A DNA stretch of 64,000 nucleotides from Verrucomicrobiota bacterium (lineage in GTDB: Bacteria; Verrucomicrobiota; Verrucomicrobiia; Limisphaerales; JAFGQR01), in assembly GCA_016935555.1 (NCBI GenBank), contig JAFGQR010000106.1, forward strand, positions 57,177 to 121,176, written 5' to 3'. The position numbers and the translations under genes were made by a program. The notes below the pieces were generated by a model. The model was not told the origin of the DNA and made no database searches. It saw only the letters and a list, made by a program, of their open reading frames with translations. This document shows positions 44,618-54,139 of this stretch, piece by piece (the first letter of the stretch is position 1; each line of letters opens with the position of its first letter).

Positions 44618-45667
44618 ATGAAACTCCTCATCCTCACCGTCCTGCTGCTCGGTGCGCTGCACTCCGGCGCCGCCGCCAAAAACCGTGAACCCGCCCCAGC
44701 CCCGCCTGAACGCGGCCCCGAGGGCGTCGGTGCCGTTGCGCCAGCCCCAAAGCCGGTGCGGGTCTTCATCCTCGCCGGACAATCCAACATGGAAGGCGCG
44801 GGCCGGATCAAGGCCGACCCCAACCGCCACGGCGGGAAAGGCTCGCTCGAATTTCTCGTGAAGGATGCCGCCACCGCGAAACGCTTCGCGCATCTGGTGG
44901 ACGCGGCCGGGCAGTGGCGCGCCCGCGACGACGTGTGGATCGCCTATCTGGAGCGCAAAGGGCCCCTCACTGTCGGGTTTGGGGCTCGAAAAGACGAAAC
45001 AATCGGTCCCGAACTCGGCTTTGGCTGGGTGTTGGGCGACGCGTTGCACGAACCGGTGCTGCTCATCAAGTGCGCCTGGGGCGGCAAAAGCCTCGCCGTG
45101 GATTTCCGCCCGCCCAGCGCGGGCAAGCCGCCCTATTCCCTCGGCGAAAAGGCCGACGCCGCCATCGCGCAGAACCCGGCGATCATCGGCAAATACTATC
45201 GCGAGACCCTGGCCCTCACCAAGACCGCCCTGGCCAGCCTCCGGGACCTTGTGCCCGGCAGCAACGGGCGTTACGCGCTGGCCGGGTTCGGCTGGCACCA
45301 GGGTTGGAACGACCGCATCAACAACACGTTCAACGCCGAATACGAAACCAACCTCGTCCACTTCATCCGCGACATCCGCCACGACCTCGGCGCACCCGCC
45401 CTGCCATTCGTCATCGCCGAAACCGGCATGAGCGGCCCCGAGGAGAAACACCCGCGCGCGCTTTCGCTGATGAAGGCCCAGGCGGCCGTGGCGGAGCATG
45501 AAGCATTCAAGGGCAACGTGGCGTTTGTGGGCACCCGCGCGTTTTGGCGGCCCCCGGACCAGTCCCCCAGCGGCCAGGGCTATCACTGGAACTCGAACGC
45601 CGAAACCTATTACCTCATCGGCGAAGCGATGGGCCGCGCCATGGTCAGGCTGATCGAAAGCGACTAG
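44618..45667 (+). CDS. Secreted SGNH-type carbohydrate acetylesterase (sialate O-acetylesterase-like)
   Basis: 349 residues with a signal peptide (MKLLILTVLLLGALHSGAAA). Block I nucleophile motif VFILAGQSNMEGAG near residue 50, block III-like GFGWHQGWNDR near 225, and a C-terminal GYHWNSNAETYYLIG region that supplies the catalytic His. This is the pattern of the SASA/DUF303 carbohydrate esterases (CE6 and relatives), which remove acetyl groups from xylan, pectin or sialic acid. Starts 28 bases after the broken sulfatase, probably the same transcript. Substrate unknown. Confidence 0.85.
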   Translation: MKLLILTVLLLGALHSGAAAKNREPAPAPPERGPEGVGAVAPAPKPVRVFILAGQSNMEGAGRIKADPNRHGGKGSLEFLVKDAATAKRFAHLVDAAGQWRARDDVWIAYLERKGPLTVGFGARKDETIGPELGFGWVLGDALHEPVLLIKCAWGGKSLAVDFRPPSAGKPPYSLGEKADAAIAQNPAIIGKYYRETLALTKTALASLRDLVPGSNGRYALAGFGWHQGWNDRINNTFNAEYETNLVHFIRDIRHDLGAPALPFVIAETGMSGPEEKHPRALSLMKAQAAVAEHEAFKGNVAFVGTRAFWRPPDQSPSGQGYHWNSNAETYYLIGEAMGRAMVRLIESD

Positions 45668-45730
45668 ACGGCCGCATGCTCTGCAATCCGCGCGAACACA
45701 TGAGCCGCGCCAACCGCTTCCTCGCCTGAA

Positions 45731-45766
45731 GTCCCGCGACGGCTCAAGGAACAGTTCGCCAAGGCC
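45731..45766 (+). pseudogene. Fragment of a duplicated copy of the downstream hydrolase gene
   Basis: 36 bases (GTCCCGCGAC, 4 bases, then CAAGGAACAGTTCGCCAAGG...) match 46767-46802 inside the clan GH-A hydrolase at 34 of 36 positions with identical spacing; similarity continues weakly to GGAGCGCT at 45780. It reads as VPR-like/KEQFAKA, the same peptide as the gene. It lies in the gap before that gene and looks like the remains of a deleted tandem paralogue. Confidence 0.65.
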
Positions 45767-45872
45767 GGCCCCGGAGCGCTCATGGCCTTGCGCCATCGCG
45801 CGGCCCCCTCCAACTGTCGCTCAGCTCCGACGCGTGGGGGCGGATTTGGATGGGCTTGGACGGCGGCGGGCG

Positions 45873-45878
45873 TATAAC
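45873..45878 (+). promoter_or_regulatory. -10-like box just before the GH-A hydrolase
   Basis: TATAAC, five of six matches to the consensus, ends 9 bases before the ATG at 45888. No good -35 at 15-19 bases, and no ribosome-binding site between. Compatible with a leaderless message. Confidence 0.4.
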
Positions 45879-45887
45879 CTCGCACCC

Positions 45888-48068
45888 ATGAAACCCGCGG
45901 CGTTTTCGATTAACCTCACGTTCACGGCCATGTTGTTCGCATTGCTCCACCCTGCGCGCCTGGAGGCGAACGACGCGTGGCCGGCCTTCCCGGTGGCGTG
46001 GAAGGACAAGATCGACGCCCCTGCCGATGTCTCGTTCCTGCTCCGCGCGCCGGCGGGGCGGGATGGCTTTGTGCGGGTGCGGGACGGGCACTTGGTCCAT
46101 GCGGACGGCTCGCGCTTTCGCATCTGGGGGATCAACGTGACGGCGAACGGCGCGTTGCCGCCGACGCAGGCGGCGCCCACCATCGCCGCCGGTCTCGCGC
46201 AGCGCGGCATCAATTGCGTGCGCTTCCATTTCCTCGACCGCCTCGGCGCCCTCATCCCCCGCAACCGCCCGGACACGCGGGCCCTCGATCCCCTGGCCCT
46301 CGAGCGGCTCGACCGGTTCGTGTTCGAGCTGAAGCAGCGCGGCATCTACACGGACCTGAATCTGAATGTGTATCGCACCTACAAGCCGGGCGATGGCGTT
46401 CGCGACGCGGAACTGCTTGGCATTGGCAAAGGGGCGACCTATTTCGACGAGCGGCTGATCGAGTTGCAGCGCGAATACGCGCGGCAGTTGCTCACCCACA
46501 CGAACGCTTGCACCGGCCGTGCCTACCGGGAGGAACCCGCGGTGGCGGTGGTCGAGTTCCTGAACGAAAACTCGCTGGTCGAAGCCTGGGTGCAAAACCG
46601 CCTCCTTGGCACCCGGAGGACCAAGGCCATTGGCACCTGGCACGACATCCCACCCAGCTACGCGGAAGCGCTCACCCGGAAGTTCAATGACTGGCTGCCG
46701 CGACGCGTCCCTCCCGAAACCCTGGCCCGAATCCGGTCCGAAACCGGCGTGGCCGCGGGCGCCTTGGTCCCGCGACTGCGCAAGGAACAGTTCGCCAAGG
46801 CCAGCTCGGAGCGCTTTCAAACGGAGGCGGCGTTCTACATGGAAATCGAAAGCGCCTTCTACCGCGAGATGGCGAAGTTCCTGCGCGAGGACCTCGGCGT
46901 GAGAAGCCTGCTCATCGCCAACAGCGACCACGGCCACGGCATGTCCGGCTATCCGCTCACGTCGTCCATGGCCCAGCTCGACATCGTCGACGGCCATGTC
47001 TATTGGCAACACCCGAACTACACCACCGACCCGAAGTCCGGCCGGCGCACCGGCTTCACCCTCGCCAATACGCCGATGGTCGACGATCCGCAGCGCTCGA
47101 CGCCAGTCCAGCTTTCGCGCACGGCCGTCGCCGGCAAACCCTACACCGTCTCCGAAGTCAACCATCCCTTCCCCAGCGAATACGCGTGCGAGGGCGTGCC
47201 GGTGCTTGCGGCCTATGCGGCCCTGCAGGATTGGGACGGGGTTTTCTGGTACACGCTCGCCCACGAGGATGCCACCAGGGTCCCGGACTTTGCCCTGGGG
47301 CACTTCGACTTCGCCAACGACCCGGTCAAAATGAGCCAGCTTGCGGCCGGAGCGCTCCTCTTCCTGCGCGGCGATGTCCGGCCCGCCCAACGCACGGTGA
47401 CCCGCACCTACAGCCGCGAACAGGTGGTCGAAAGTCTGCGCCTGCCGTGGAAGGAAGGCCCCTACTTCACCCCGGGCTTCCCGCTCGCCCTGCCGCTGCA
47501 ACACGCGGTCCGGGTGGCGTCGTTTGACGGACCGCCCACCGGCGCCTTCGAGACCGTGCCAGCCCATCCCATCGAATCGGATACCGGGGAACTGGCTTGG
47601 TTCGCAGGCGGCAAGGGCGCCGGTCGCGTGATCGTGGATACGCCGCGCTCCCAGGCCCTGGTCGGGTATTTAGCCAACACCGGCGCACAGACCCGAAACC
47701 TGCGCGCCGAAATCCAGACACCCTTCTGCGCCTTGACGCTCAACGCGCTGGACAACCAGCCCGTCGCTTCGGCGGGCCGGCTGTTGCTGACGGCCACGGC
47801 GCGCGTGGCAAACTCCGGCATGGTGTGGAACGAGAAACGCACCTCGCTGGAGACGTGGGGCAAGGCGCCGGCGCGTATTGAACCGGTCGCCGGCCGGGTG
47901 TTCCTTCGCGGATTGGAGGCCGCCCGCGAGTTGGTCGCGCAACCGCTCGACGCCGCGGGCGAACCGATGGGCCCGGCAACGGTCCTGACCCGCGCGGGTC
48001 GAGACTGGTCGCTGACGCTGGGCCAACCGCGGGCCACACCCTGGCAGGTCCTCACCGTGCGGCGCTGA
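45888..48068 (+). CDS. Secreted clan GH-A (cellulase-type) glycoside hydrolase
   Basis: 726 residues from MKPAAFSINLTFTAMLFALL, a signal peptide; the track's start adds 18 residues. A TIM-barrel catalytic part follows SRFRIWGINVTANGALPP with VRFHFLDRLG, then VVEFLNENSLVEAW (Asn-Glu of the acid/base strand) and YTVSEVNHPFPSEYACEG (Ser-Glu, the likely nucleophile). The last ~200 residues form a beta-rich domain. It fits the broad GH5-like group but I cannot assign a CAZy family. Probably an endo-acting beta-glycanase in the periplasm or outside the cell. Confidence 0.82.
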   Translation: MKPAAFSINLTFTAMLFALLHPARLEANDAWPAFPVAWKDKIDAPADVSFLLRAPAGRDGFVRVRDGHLVHADGSRFRIWGINVTANGALPPTQAAPTIAAGLAQRGINCVRFHFLDRLGALIPRNRPDTRALDPLALERLDRFVFELKQRGIYTDLNLNVYRTYKPGDGVRDAELLGIGKGATYFDERLIELQREYARQLLTHTNACTGRAYREEPAVAVVEFLNENSLVEAWVQNRLLGTRRTKAIGTWHDIPPSYAEALTRKFNDWLPRRVPPETLARIRSETGVAAGALVPRLRKEQFAKASSERFQTEAAFYMEIESAFYREMAKFLREDLGVRSLLIANSDHGHGMSGYPLTSSMAQLDIVDGHVYWQHPNYTTDPKSGRRTGFTLANTPMVDDPQRSTPVQLSRTAVAGKPYTVSEVNHPFPSEYACEGVPVLAAYAALQDWDGVFWYTLAHEDATRVPDFALGHFDFANDPVKMSQLAAGALLFLRGDVRPAQRTVTRTYSREQVVESLRLPWKEGPYFTPGFPLALPLQHAVRVASFDGPPTGAFETVPAHPIESDTGELAWFAGGKGAGRVIVDTPRSQALVGYLANTGAQTRNLRAEIQTPFCALTLNALDNQPVASAGRLLLTATARVANSGMVWNEKRTSLETWGKAPARIEPVAGRVFLRGLEAARELVAQPLDAAGEPMGPATVLTRAGRDWSLTLGQPRATPWQVLTVRR

Positions 48069-48256
48069 CATCCCCTTGTTTTCCGGCAATCAGGCAGAAC
48101 CGGAATCTCCAGCACCTCGATGTTCGAGGTTCGGCGCTGAACGTCCGATGGCCGTCCCAGTTTCTGAACCCAGAAAGCTCCGCCGCCGCGGCGGAGATGG
48201 GGGCTCTCGCCAGGATTTCTTCGTGGTTCGCGTCAACCAGGATGATTGGGCGATGG

Positions 48257-51200
48257 TCAGCCGGGCTCCTTGAGCACGACCCTCTCGGCGGTGTGCAGCC
48301 GGACCGGCCCGAGCAGTCCAGACTCGGCCAGCCGGTCGTTTTTCTTCCACAGCCGCCAGCTGGTGAACGTGTAGCGGCCGGTCGGACTTGGCTTGCCTTC
48401 CTGCAGCCACTGGGGCCAGGCCTTGAGCGTGCCGTTGGGATTGCGCTCGCTGTCTTCGGGCAACTGTTCATCGCCGATCTGGCGGTTGATCCAGAGGTTG
48501 ACGACCTTCACTTCCAGACTGTTGTCGCCCGACTTGAGCGCGTCCGTCACATCCACGCGGTAAGGCGCTTTCCAGAGGATGCCGAGGTCTTTGCCGTTGA
48601 GATTCACCTCCGCCATGACCGCCACCTGCCCAAGGTCCAGGAAGAGGCGGTGCAGGGTTGAGGGTGGAACGCGGAGGGAAAACGTCGTCCGGTAAACCGC
48701 CGCCCCGGAGTAGTAACGGATGCCGTCCTCGGGGCGCCTGGACCAGTCATCCAGTGTGGCGAAGATGACGGGCTGCGCCGGCCCGCCCCATTTCGGGTCG
48801 AAGCGCACCTCCCAAGGACCGGCGATTTCCTGCGGCGCAGGCAGCGACTTCACAGTGAAGTGGCGCGTTTGTCCGCCTGCGCTGCTCAGGACGTAGGTGC
48901 CAGGCTCCGACACCCTGGCCTCGATGGCGCCGTCCGCCGTGTCCGTCAGTTCGAGAGCGCCGGTGTGGAGACGGCTGGCAGGTCGGGGCATGGCTGGGAT
49001 CAGCCGAGCCAGGTCGGTGGCGTCGAGCGCACGGTCCAATGGTTCGAACGCCCCCAACTGACCCTTGAACGGCGCGACGCTGCGTCCGTGCCGCACGCCT
49101 GCGCCGGGGTGCACGATGAACTGGCTCTTCAGACCCTTGCGGACAAGCTTGCCGTCCAGAAAGAGGCTGGGCTCGCCGCCGCGATAGACCACGGCGACGT
49201 GGGTCCAATTCGTGATCGGCCCGGCGAACACCAGCACCGGCGCGAAGTAATCCGCGCTGTGCTCGAACACGGCCACGCCGTTGCGCCCGATGGCCAGGCC
49301 CGCGCCAGCGTGGGACTCGTCGGCATACACTTCGTGCCCCGGGGGCGGGAAAAGCGCGTCGTTGCGTCCGGGACCGAATCCGACCACGCCGGAGTTCGTC
49401 TCGGGCGGCAACTCGGTGTCGGCTTCGGGTTTCGCCCAGACCGCCATGGTGAAGCTGTTGGTTACGCCGGCGTTGTTGTCGGACGCGGGGTCCTGCCGGG
49501 CTTGCCAGGCGAGGTCCATGACGGTCTCTCCATCGCGGCTCACGCTCACGATGCGGTCGCGTTCCGGCTGGCCGGCGTGTCGAAAGACGACGAAAACCGA
49601 TTCTTGGGACTGGAGTTCGATGGGCAGGCGTGTGCAACCCTCCGCCTCCTGGTAGATCGCTACCCGCACCGTGCGCCCCGTCTCCGGCCACCACAATTCG
49701 GGACGCCTGCCCTGCACGCGGAACGAGCACAGCGCCGTCTCCGGTTGCAGGTTTTTGTTCGCGAGAAAATAGACGTCCGCGTCGCCCACACGCTTGTGGA
49801 TGTGGCGAAGAGCCGTTGAAGGCCCGCTGCGCCCCTGCGCGGCGAAGTCCGGCGGCACGCCCATCTGCGCCAGCATGCGGCAAAGGATGTTGATGTCGGG
49901 GGTGGGGTCCGAGGACGGCAGGGACTGCTCGACGTCGCCCCACGGTTCCATGCCGAGCGGACCGAGCTCCAGCGCGGCGGCCCAGCCGGCGGTCGCGGCG
50001 GCGTCGGTTGTCCATGGGCCCTTCACGGTGGAGGCGGCTTCCCAGGTGGCGTCCGTGGGAATTCCCTGCGTGCGGCCGTCGCGGTATTTGATGGTGAGGC
50101 GGCCGATCAAGCCGGCCGGGTTGGGGGAGTCGGTTGCGTTCACGGCAGCCACGGCGATGCGATTTGCGCCGGGCTTCAGCGAAGAGGTCACGTTCATCGT
50201 GTAACTGCGCTGGAATGTGTCCCCCGAACCGACGCGCCGGCCGTTGACCCAGCACTCGAAGGCATTGTCCGCCGTCATCGTGAGCCGGGCGGACTGGATC
50301 GCGCCCTCCGCGTTCACCGTCTTGCGGAAGAAGCGCTTGCCCGGTGGCGCCGAGCGGGCCGGGTGGCCTTCTTTCCGCCAGATCCATTTTGCCCCGCGCA
50401 ACGGGTCAGCCTGGTCGGCCGAGGCAACGTCGTAAGGCCGAAACTCGCCCCCCCAGATCACACGGCCTTTGCCAACGCGGCGCTCGGTCTGGGTTGTCCC
50501 ACGTTCAGGCGGTTCGGACGCCGCGCCGGCTGAACCCGGGACGGCCATCGCACCCCACAGCTCCGTGGCCAGTTTCCTCACCTCGTCGTCACATTTCGGA
50601 AACCCGCTCAGGCTCGGGGACTTCACGGGAGGCGCGCCGACGATGGTGGCGCCGTCGCGCACCAGGTCGCGAATCTTGCCCAGCAGTCGCGGCGTCATCG
50701 TGGGCACCCGCGGCAGCACGAGCATCCGGTAGCTCATGCCGTCCGGCAGCACGAGGCGGCCGTTCTTCACCTTCATGCGCGTGAGCACGACCTCCGGCGG
50801 GCAGCCGTCGAAGTTGTAGCCGGGACGGTGGTGGCCGGATTTCACGGGGGACTTGAACTCGCGCGGGGAGTTCTCCGGCGCCAGGAAGCAGAGATCGGCG
50901 ACGAACAGCCCTTGCTGCAGCATGAACTGGCAGCGCGCAAGATACGCGTGCCAGGCGCGTGACGGTTCCCACCAGGTTTGCCCGCGCTCGTAGTGCAGGC
51001 CCCAGGGCCCCATCGACATCCCCGGGCGCGCGTCAGGCCACGGTTGGAGCGCGTAACGGTGGAAGACGAACCGGTTGATGCCTTCACAGAACGCCCAGTC
51101 GCCGAGGTCCTTGATGTTCCCCGGATGCCCAAGCCATCGCTCCGCATCGGTTGCCGTGAAGGCTTCCGCGCCGAGGATGGGCTTGCCATACACGTGGGCG

Positions 51201-52456
51201 GCCGAGGCCATCTCCGTGCAACTGGAGGCCGCGCCGAACCTGGACCAGGACCAGAACTCGCCCATCGGCTCGTCACAACGTCCCGCGTAGGCCAGGTTGT
51301 CGGTCGGCGAACCGTAGGCCTCGATGGACAACCGCATCCCGTGCCGGTGCGCCATCGTGCGGAAGTGCCCGGCGTAGTTCGCAAGCAACAGTTCGTTCAC
51401 GGTCATGCGCACGTCCCAGAGAAACCGCTCCGAAACCTCGAGGCTGTCCACCACGCGCCCGCTCATCACCGGCAGGTAGGGCAGGACATCGTAGCCGCGC
51501 AGCCTCCGAAACTCCTCGCGGAATTTCGGCGTCCAGTTCTGCGAACCCACCTCCCAGCTGTCGATGTGCGTGGACACGAGCGTTCGTGTTTCGCCCACGC
51601 GCCCTTGGTTGTCGGCAATGATCTTGCCCATCAGCCCGGCAAAGTGCGCCTCCGCCGCTTGCTTGCTGAGCTTGTCGCACTCGAGTCCGCGGCCGTCGAC
51701 CGGCGCGGGATGATTGTCCTTGCCCGTGGTCGTGTGGCCGAGGCGCAACAGCGTCCACGAGCCGGCGGGCACGTCCCACGAGAGTCGTCCATCCCGACCC
51801 AGCTTCGACGTGACATTCACCCATCGGTCCCGCGGCACAACCGCCTCGGCCGTCAGCTTCGGAAACGCCGCGCGCAACGGAATCTCCTCCGTCGTGTGGG
51901 CCGACTTGCCGCGCAGATGCGGAATGACGTGGTTGCTTGCCGGGGTGGGAAAGGCGAACACGGCGATGTCGCGATAGAAATCCCTCACGGGCTTGGCCTG
52001 GGGGAGGACGGCGTCGAAGCGCCTCGGGCCGGTGACGTTCGTCTCCGCCCACACGACGCGCTGCATGGACAGCTCCGGCGTGATCCACGGCCCGCCGCTG
52101 CCGCACCAGCCGGCGTCGTTGTTCATATTCACTTCGAGGCCAAGACGGTCCGCCTCGGCGCAGAGGTGCTTGAACAGATCCCGCCAAAGCGGCCCGGCGA
52201 ACTTGGCCGGCCCGGGCGGCGCGCCCTGGTCCGTCTCCATGTAGAGCACGCCGCCGATGCCCACGCGCCTCATGGCTTCGAGATCGAGCGTGATGCCGTT
52301 GCTCGTGATGTTGCCGTCGAGCGGGAACCAATAGACCCACGGTCGGGCCGAGGCGGGCGGCTGGCGGAAACCGGTTTCGAGGTCCCGGTCGGAGGCCGCC
52401 AAGATGCCCGTGGCCAAGGCCCCCCATGCCAGGAAAAGCAGGACTGGTGTCTTCAT
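48257..52456 (-). CDS. Secreted GH106-type alpha-L-rhamnosidase with embedded LamG-like domain
   Basis: 1399 residues from MKTPVLLFLAWGALATGILA. The start of the mature protein, RPWVYWFPLDGNITSNGITL and MRRVGIGGVLYMETDQG, is the GH106 signature; NMNNDAGWCGSGGPWITPE and HRYALQPW support it. After the barrel comes a galactose-binding-like region, a LamG/concanavalin-like domain at about 985-1150 (SFTMAVWAKPEADTELPP), then the usual C-terminal beta domain (LNGKDLGILWKAPYRVDV, RLAESGLLGPVRL). Removes terminal alpha-L-rhamnose from pectins or similar glycans. Lies 150 bases after the acetylesterase gene on the same strand. Confidence 0.88.
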   Translation of the reverse strand: MKTPVLLFLAWGALATGILAASDRDLETGFRQPPASARPWVYWFPLDGNITSNGITLDLEAMRRVGIGGVLYMETDQGAPPGPAKFAGPLWRDLFKHLCAEADRLGLEVNMNNDAGWCGSGGPWITPELSMQRVVWAETNVTGPRRFDAVLPQAKPVRDFYRDIAVFAFPTPASNHVIPHLRGKSAHTTEEIPLRAAFPKLTAEAVVPRDRWVNVTSKLGRDGRLSWDVPAGSWTLLRLGHTTTGKDNHPAPVDGRGLECDKLSKQAAEAHFAGLMGKIIADNQGRVGETRTLVSTHIDSWEVGSQNWTPKFREEFRRLRGYDVLPYLPVMSGRVVDSLEVSERFLWDVRMTVNELLLANYAGHFRTMAHRHGMRLSIEAYGSPTDNLAYAGRCDEPMGEFWSWSRFGAASSCTEMASAAHVYGKPILGAEAFTATDAERWLGHPGNIKDLGDWAFCEGINRFVFHRYALQPWPDARPGMSMGPWGLHYERGQTWWEPSRAWHAYLARCQFMLQQGLFVADLCFLAPENSPREFKSPVKSGHHRPGYNFDGCPPEVVLTRMKVKNGRLVLPDGMSYRMLVLPRVPTMTPRLLGKIRDLVRDGATIVGAPPVKSPSLSGFPKCDDEVRKLATELWGAMAVPGSAGAASEPPERGTTQTERRVGKGRVIWGGEFRPYDVASADQADPLRGAKWIWRKEGHPARSAPPGKRFFRKTVNAEGAIQSARLTMTADNAFECWVNGRRVGSGDTFQRSYTMNVTSSLKPGANRIAVAAVNATDSPNPAGLIGRLTIKYRDGRTQGIPTDATWEAASTVKGPWTTDAAATAGWAAALELGPLGMEPWGDVEQSLPSSDPTPDINILCRMLAQMGVPPDFAAQGRSGPSTALRHIHKRVGDADVYFLANKNLQPETALCSFRVQGRRPELWWPETGRTVRVAIYQEAEGCTRLPIELQSQESVFVVFRHAGQPERDRIVSVSRDGETVMDLAWQARQDPASDNNAGVTNSFTMAVWAKPEADTELPPETNSGVVGFGPGRNDALFPPPGHEVYADESHAGAGLAIGRNGVAVFEHSADYFAPVLVFAGPITNWTHVAVVYRGGEPSLFLDGKLVRKGLKSQFIVHPGAGVRHGRSVAPFKGQLGAFEPLDRALDATDLARLIPAMPRPASRLHTGALELTDTADGAIEARVSEPGTYVLSSAGGQTRHFTVKSLPAPQEIAGPWEVRFDPKWGGPAQPVIFATLDDWSRRPEDGIRYYSGAAVYRTTFSLRVPPSTLHRLFLDLGQVAVMAEVNLNGKDLGILWKAPYRVDVTDALKSGDNSLEVKVVNLWINRQIGDEQLPEDSERNPNGTLKAWPQWLQEGKPSPTGRYTFTSWRLWKKNDRLAESGLLGPVRLHTAERVVLKEPG

Positions 52457-52606
52457 AACGTTGCGGTTTGTGCTTATACCAACGCTCCCCCGTCTGCGCC
52501 AGCAAAACGGCACCAACCGGGTCGAGGCCTTGTTGGCGTTTGCGGCCCGGCCTTGCCTCATGACCTTGCTAACCTGCATTTCTCACGGCGCACTGAGAAA
52601 TGCGGG

Positions 52607-54139
52607 CTAAAACTTCCCAAGCAGTTCCGCCATGGCCCCGCCCAGCCTCAGACCGACCTCCAGGAATGTCTCGGCATTCCGGTTGTAGTGATAGCCCTGG
52701 TTCTTTGGCGACACATCCGCTTCCCGCCACAGGTCGCGCGAATCCACCGCGCTCACGTTGCCGGCGAACTCGGGATGCTTCCTGGCATCGGCAATGGCCA
52801 GTTGCGCCTCGGCCACCTGCAGCCCCAAGCCCGTGCGGCCGGGGTTGCCGCAGCCCGTGGCGAGCACGAACTTGGCATTCGGGGCGTTGTAGTCCTTGCG
52901 CAGGGACGGGATGAGACGGGCGAGGTTCTGTTCGTAGCGGCCGGCGTGGACGGCGTTCATATGATCCTTGTGCCCCTGCCACCAGACAAACCCGGCGATC
53001 TCGAGGCCCTGGCCCTGGTAGTCGGGGTGAATCTTCGCGAGGTTGGCAAGCGCGGCCTTCGCGTTGGCCATGTCGTCGTCATACTGTTTGCCCGCATACC
53101 AATCGACGGGTTTCCCCGTTTTCTTGTCCACCCACGGGGGAGGCTTCGTCGCCAAGCCCTGGTTCCTGTCCATGACCCAGGAATCCGGCCGGTCCCTGTA
53201 GCCGGCGAAGACTTTCGTGACCTTCTGGCCGCTGCGCTCGGTGACCTCCGCCTGATAGCGCTCGCTGCCCGGCGGCAGCAGGTCCCAGCCGAGACTGCGG
53301 TTGCCAATGCAGGACTTCAGGATGAGCACCGGCTCCTCGAACAGTTGGCCCATCACGAAACCAAAGCCCAGTTCCGGTCCGATGGACCTGCCGTTGTTCG
53401 CCGTCGCGCTGAGGAAGCCGCCGTGTTTTGTCCGGGCATCGTAGTAGTAAACGTCCCTGCGCACCGCCCATTCGCCGCGGTCGTCCACCAGGAATGGATA
53501 CTTCTTCTGGTCCTTGACCAGGGTCTCCAAGGTTCCGGGAACATCCATCCGCCGGTACCATCCGGCGCCGTTGAGTTCCGAGGTCAGATACACCACTCTG
53601 AAGGGATAGGTTTTCCCCTCCTCGAAGCGGAATGGCTTTCGGACCGGCTCCTTGCCAACCTCTCTCCGATAGACCTCGGTTCCGTCGATGACCATGATGT
53701 TGTAGGACGAACCCGCGTGGCCGGGACTCAACTCGCACACCGCCGCCGTCTTCATCTGAATCTGTCCCCGAACCACGCAGGTGCGTCCGCCGGTGGCGGG
53801 GGTGGGTTTGAGCACGCCAATGCCTGGCAATTCCGTGGTCGAGACCGGCGTCATCGTGTCATAATCGGCCGAGGCGGAGTAGGCCCCCTCGTAAACCGAC
53901 AGTGCCAGCTTCAGAAGAGCCGGCCCCCACCCCACACTGCCCCCGCTGAGGTCTCCCATCCCGACCATGTTGGACTGGCCCATCAGGATGAATACTTTGA
54001 CCTTCCTGGTTGGGTCGGGCGCGTTCGCGTCAGGCCTGGATAATTGAACCGGGTTCGGCCTGTCAGCGGCCGGGAGGGCAGGCTGCGCCAATAGCGCCGT
54101 GGCAGCCAGTATGCTGGGGATTGGGTTTCGAGTCTTCAT
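52607..54139 (-). CDS. Secreted SGNH-type carbohydrate acetylesterase, long form
   Basis: 510 residues from MKTRNPIPSILAATALLAQP, a signal peptide; the track's start adds 39 unrelated residues. VKVFILMGQSNMVGMGDLSG is block I; FVWWQGHKDHMN is the block III-like motif; NQGYHYNRNAETFLEVGLRL holds the catalytic His. Between block I and III is an insert of about 150 residues (170-320). Same family as the 44618 gene but only distantly alike. Probably co-transcribed with the downstream rhamnosidase, so it may deacetylate the rhamnosidase's substrate. Confidence 0.85.
   Translation of the reverse strand: MKTRNPIPSILAATALLAQPALPAADRPNPVQLSRPDANAPDPTRKVKVFILMGQSNMVGMGDLSGGSVGWGPALLKLALSVYEGAYSASADYDTMTPVSTTELPGIGVLKPTPATGGRTCVVRGQIQMKTAAVCELSPGHAGSSYNIMVIDGTEVYRREVGKEPVRKPFRFEEGKTYPFRVVYLTSELNGAGWYRRMDVPGTLETLVKDQKKYPFLVDDRGEWAVRRDVYYYDARTKHGGFLSATANNGRSIGPELGFGFVMGQLFEEPVLILKSCIGNRSLGWDLLPPGSERYQAEVTERSGQKVTKVFAGYRDRPDSWVMDRNQGLATKPPPWVDKKTGKPVDWYAGKQYDDDMANAKAALANLAKIHPDYQGQGLEIAGFVWWQGHKDHMNAVHAGRYEQNLARLIPSLRKDYNAPNAKFVLATGCGNPGRTGLGLQVAEAQLAIADARKHPEFAGNVSAVDSRDLWREADVSPKNQGYHYNRNAETFLEVGLRLGGAMAELLGKF

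Noticed and set aside
43916-45796. 626-residue minus ORF opposite the acetylesterase
   Set aside because: Spans a pseudogene and an intergenic gap with no motif; explained by codon bias.
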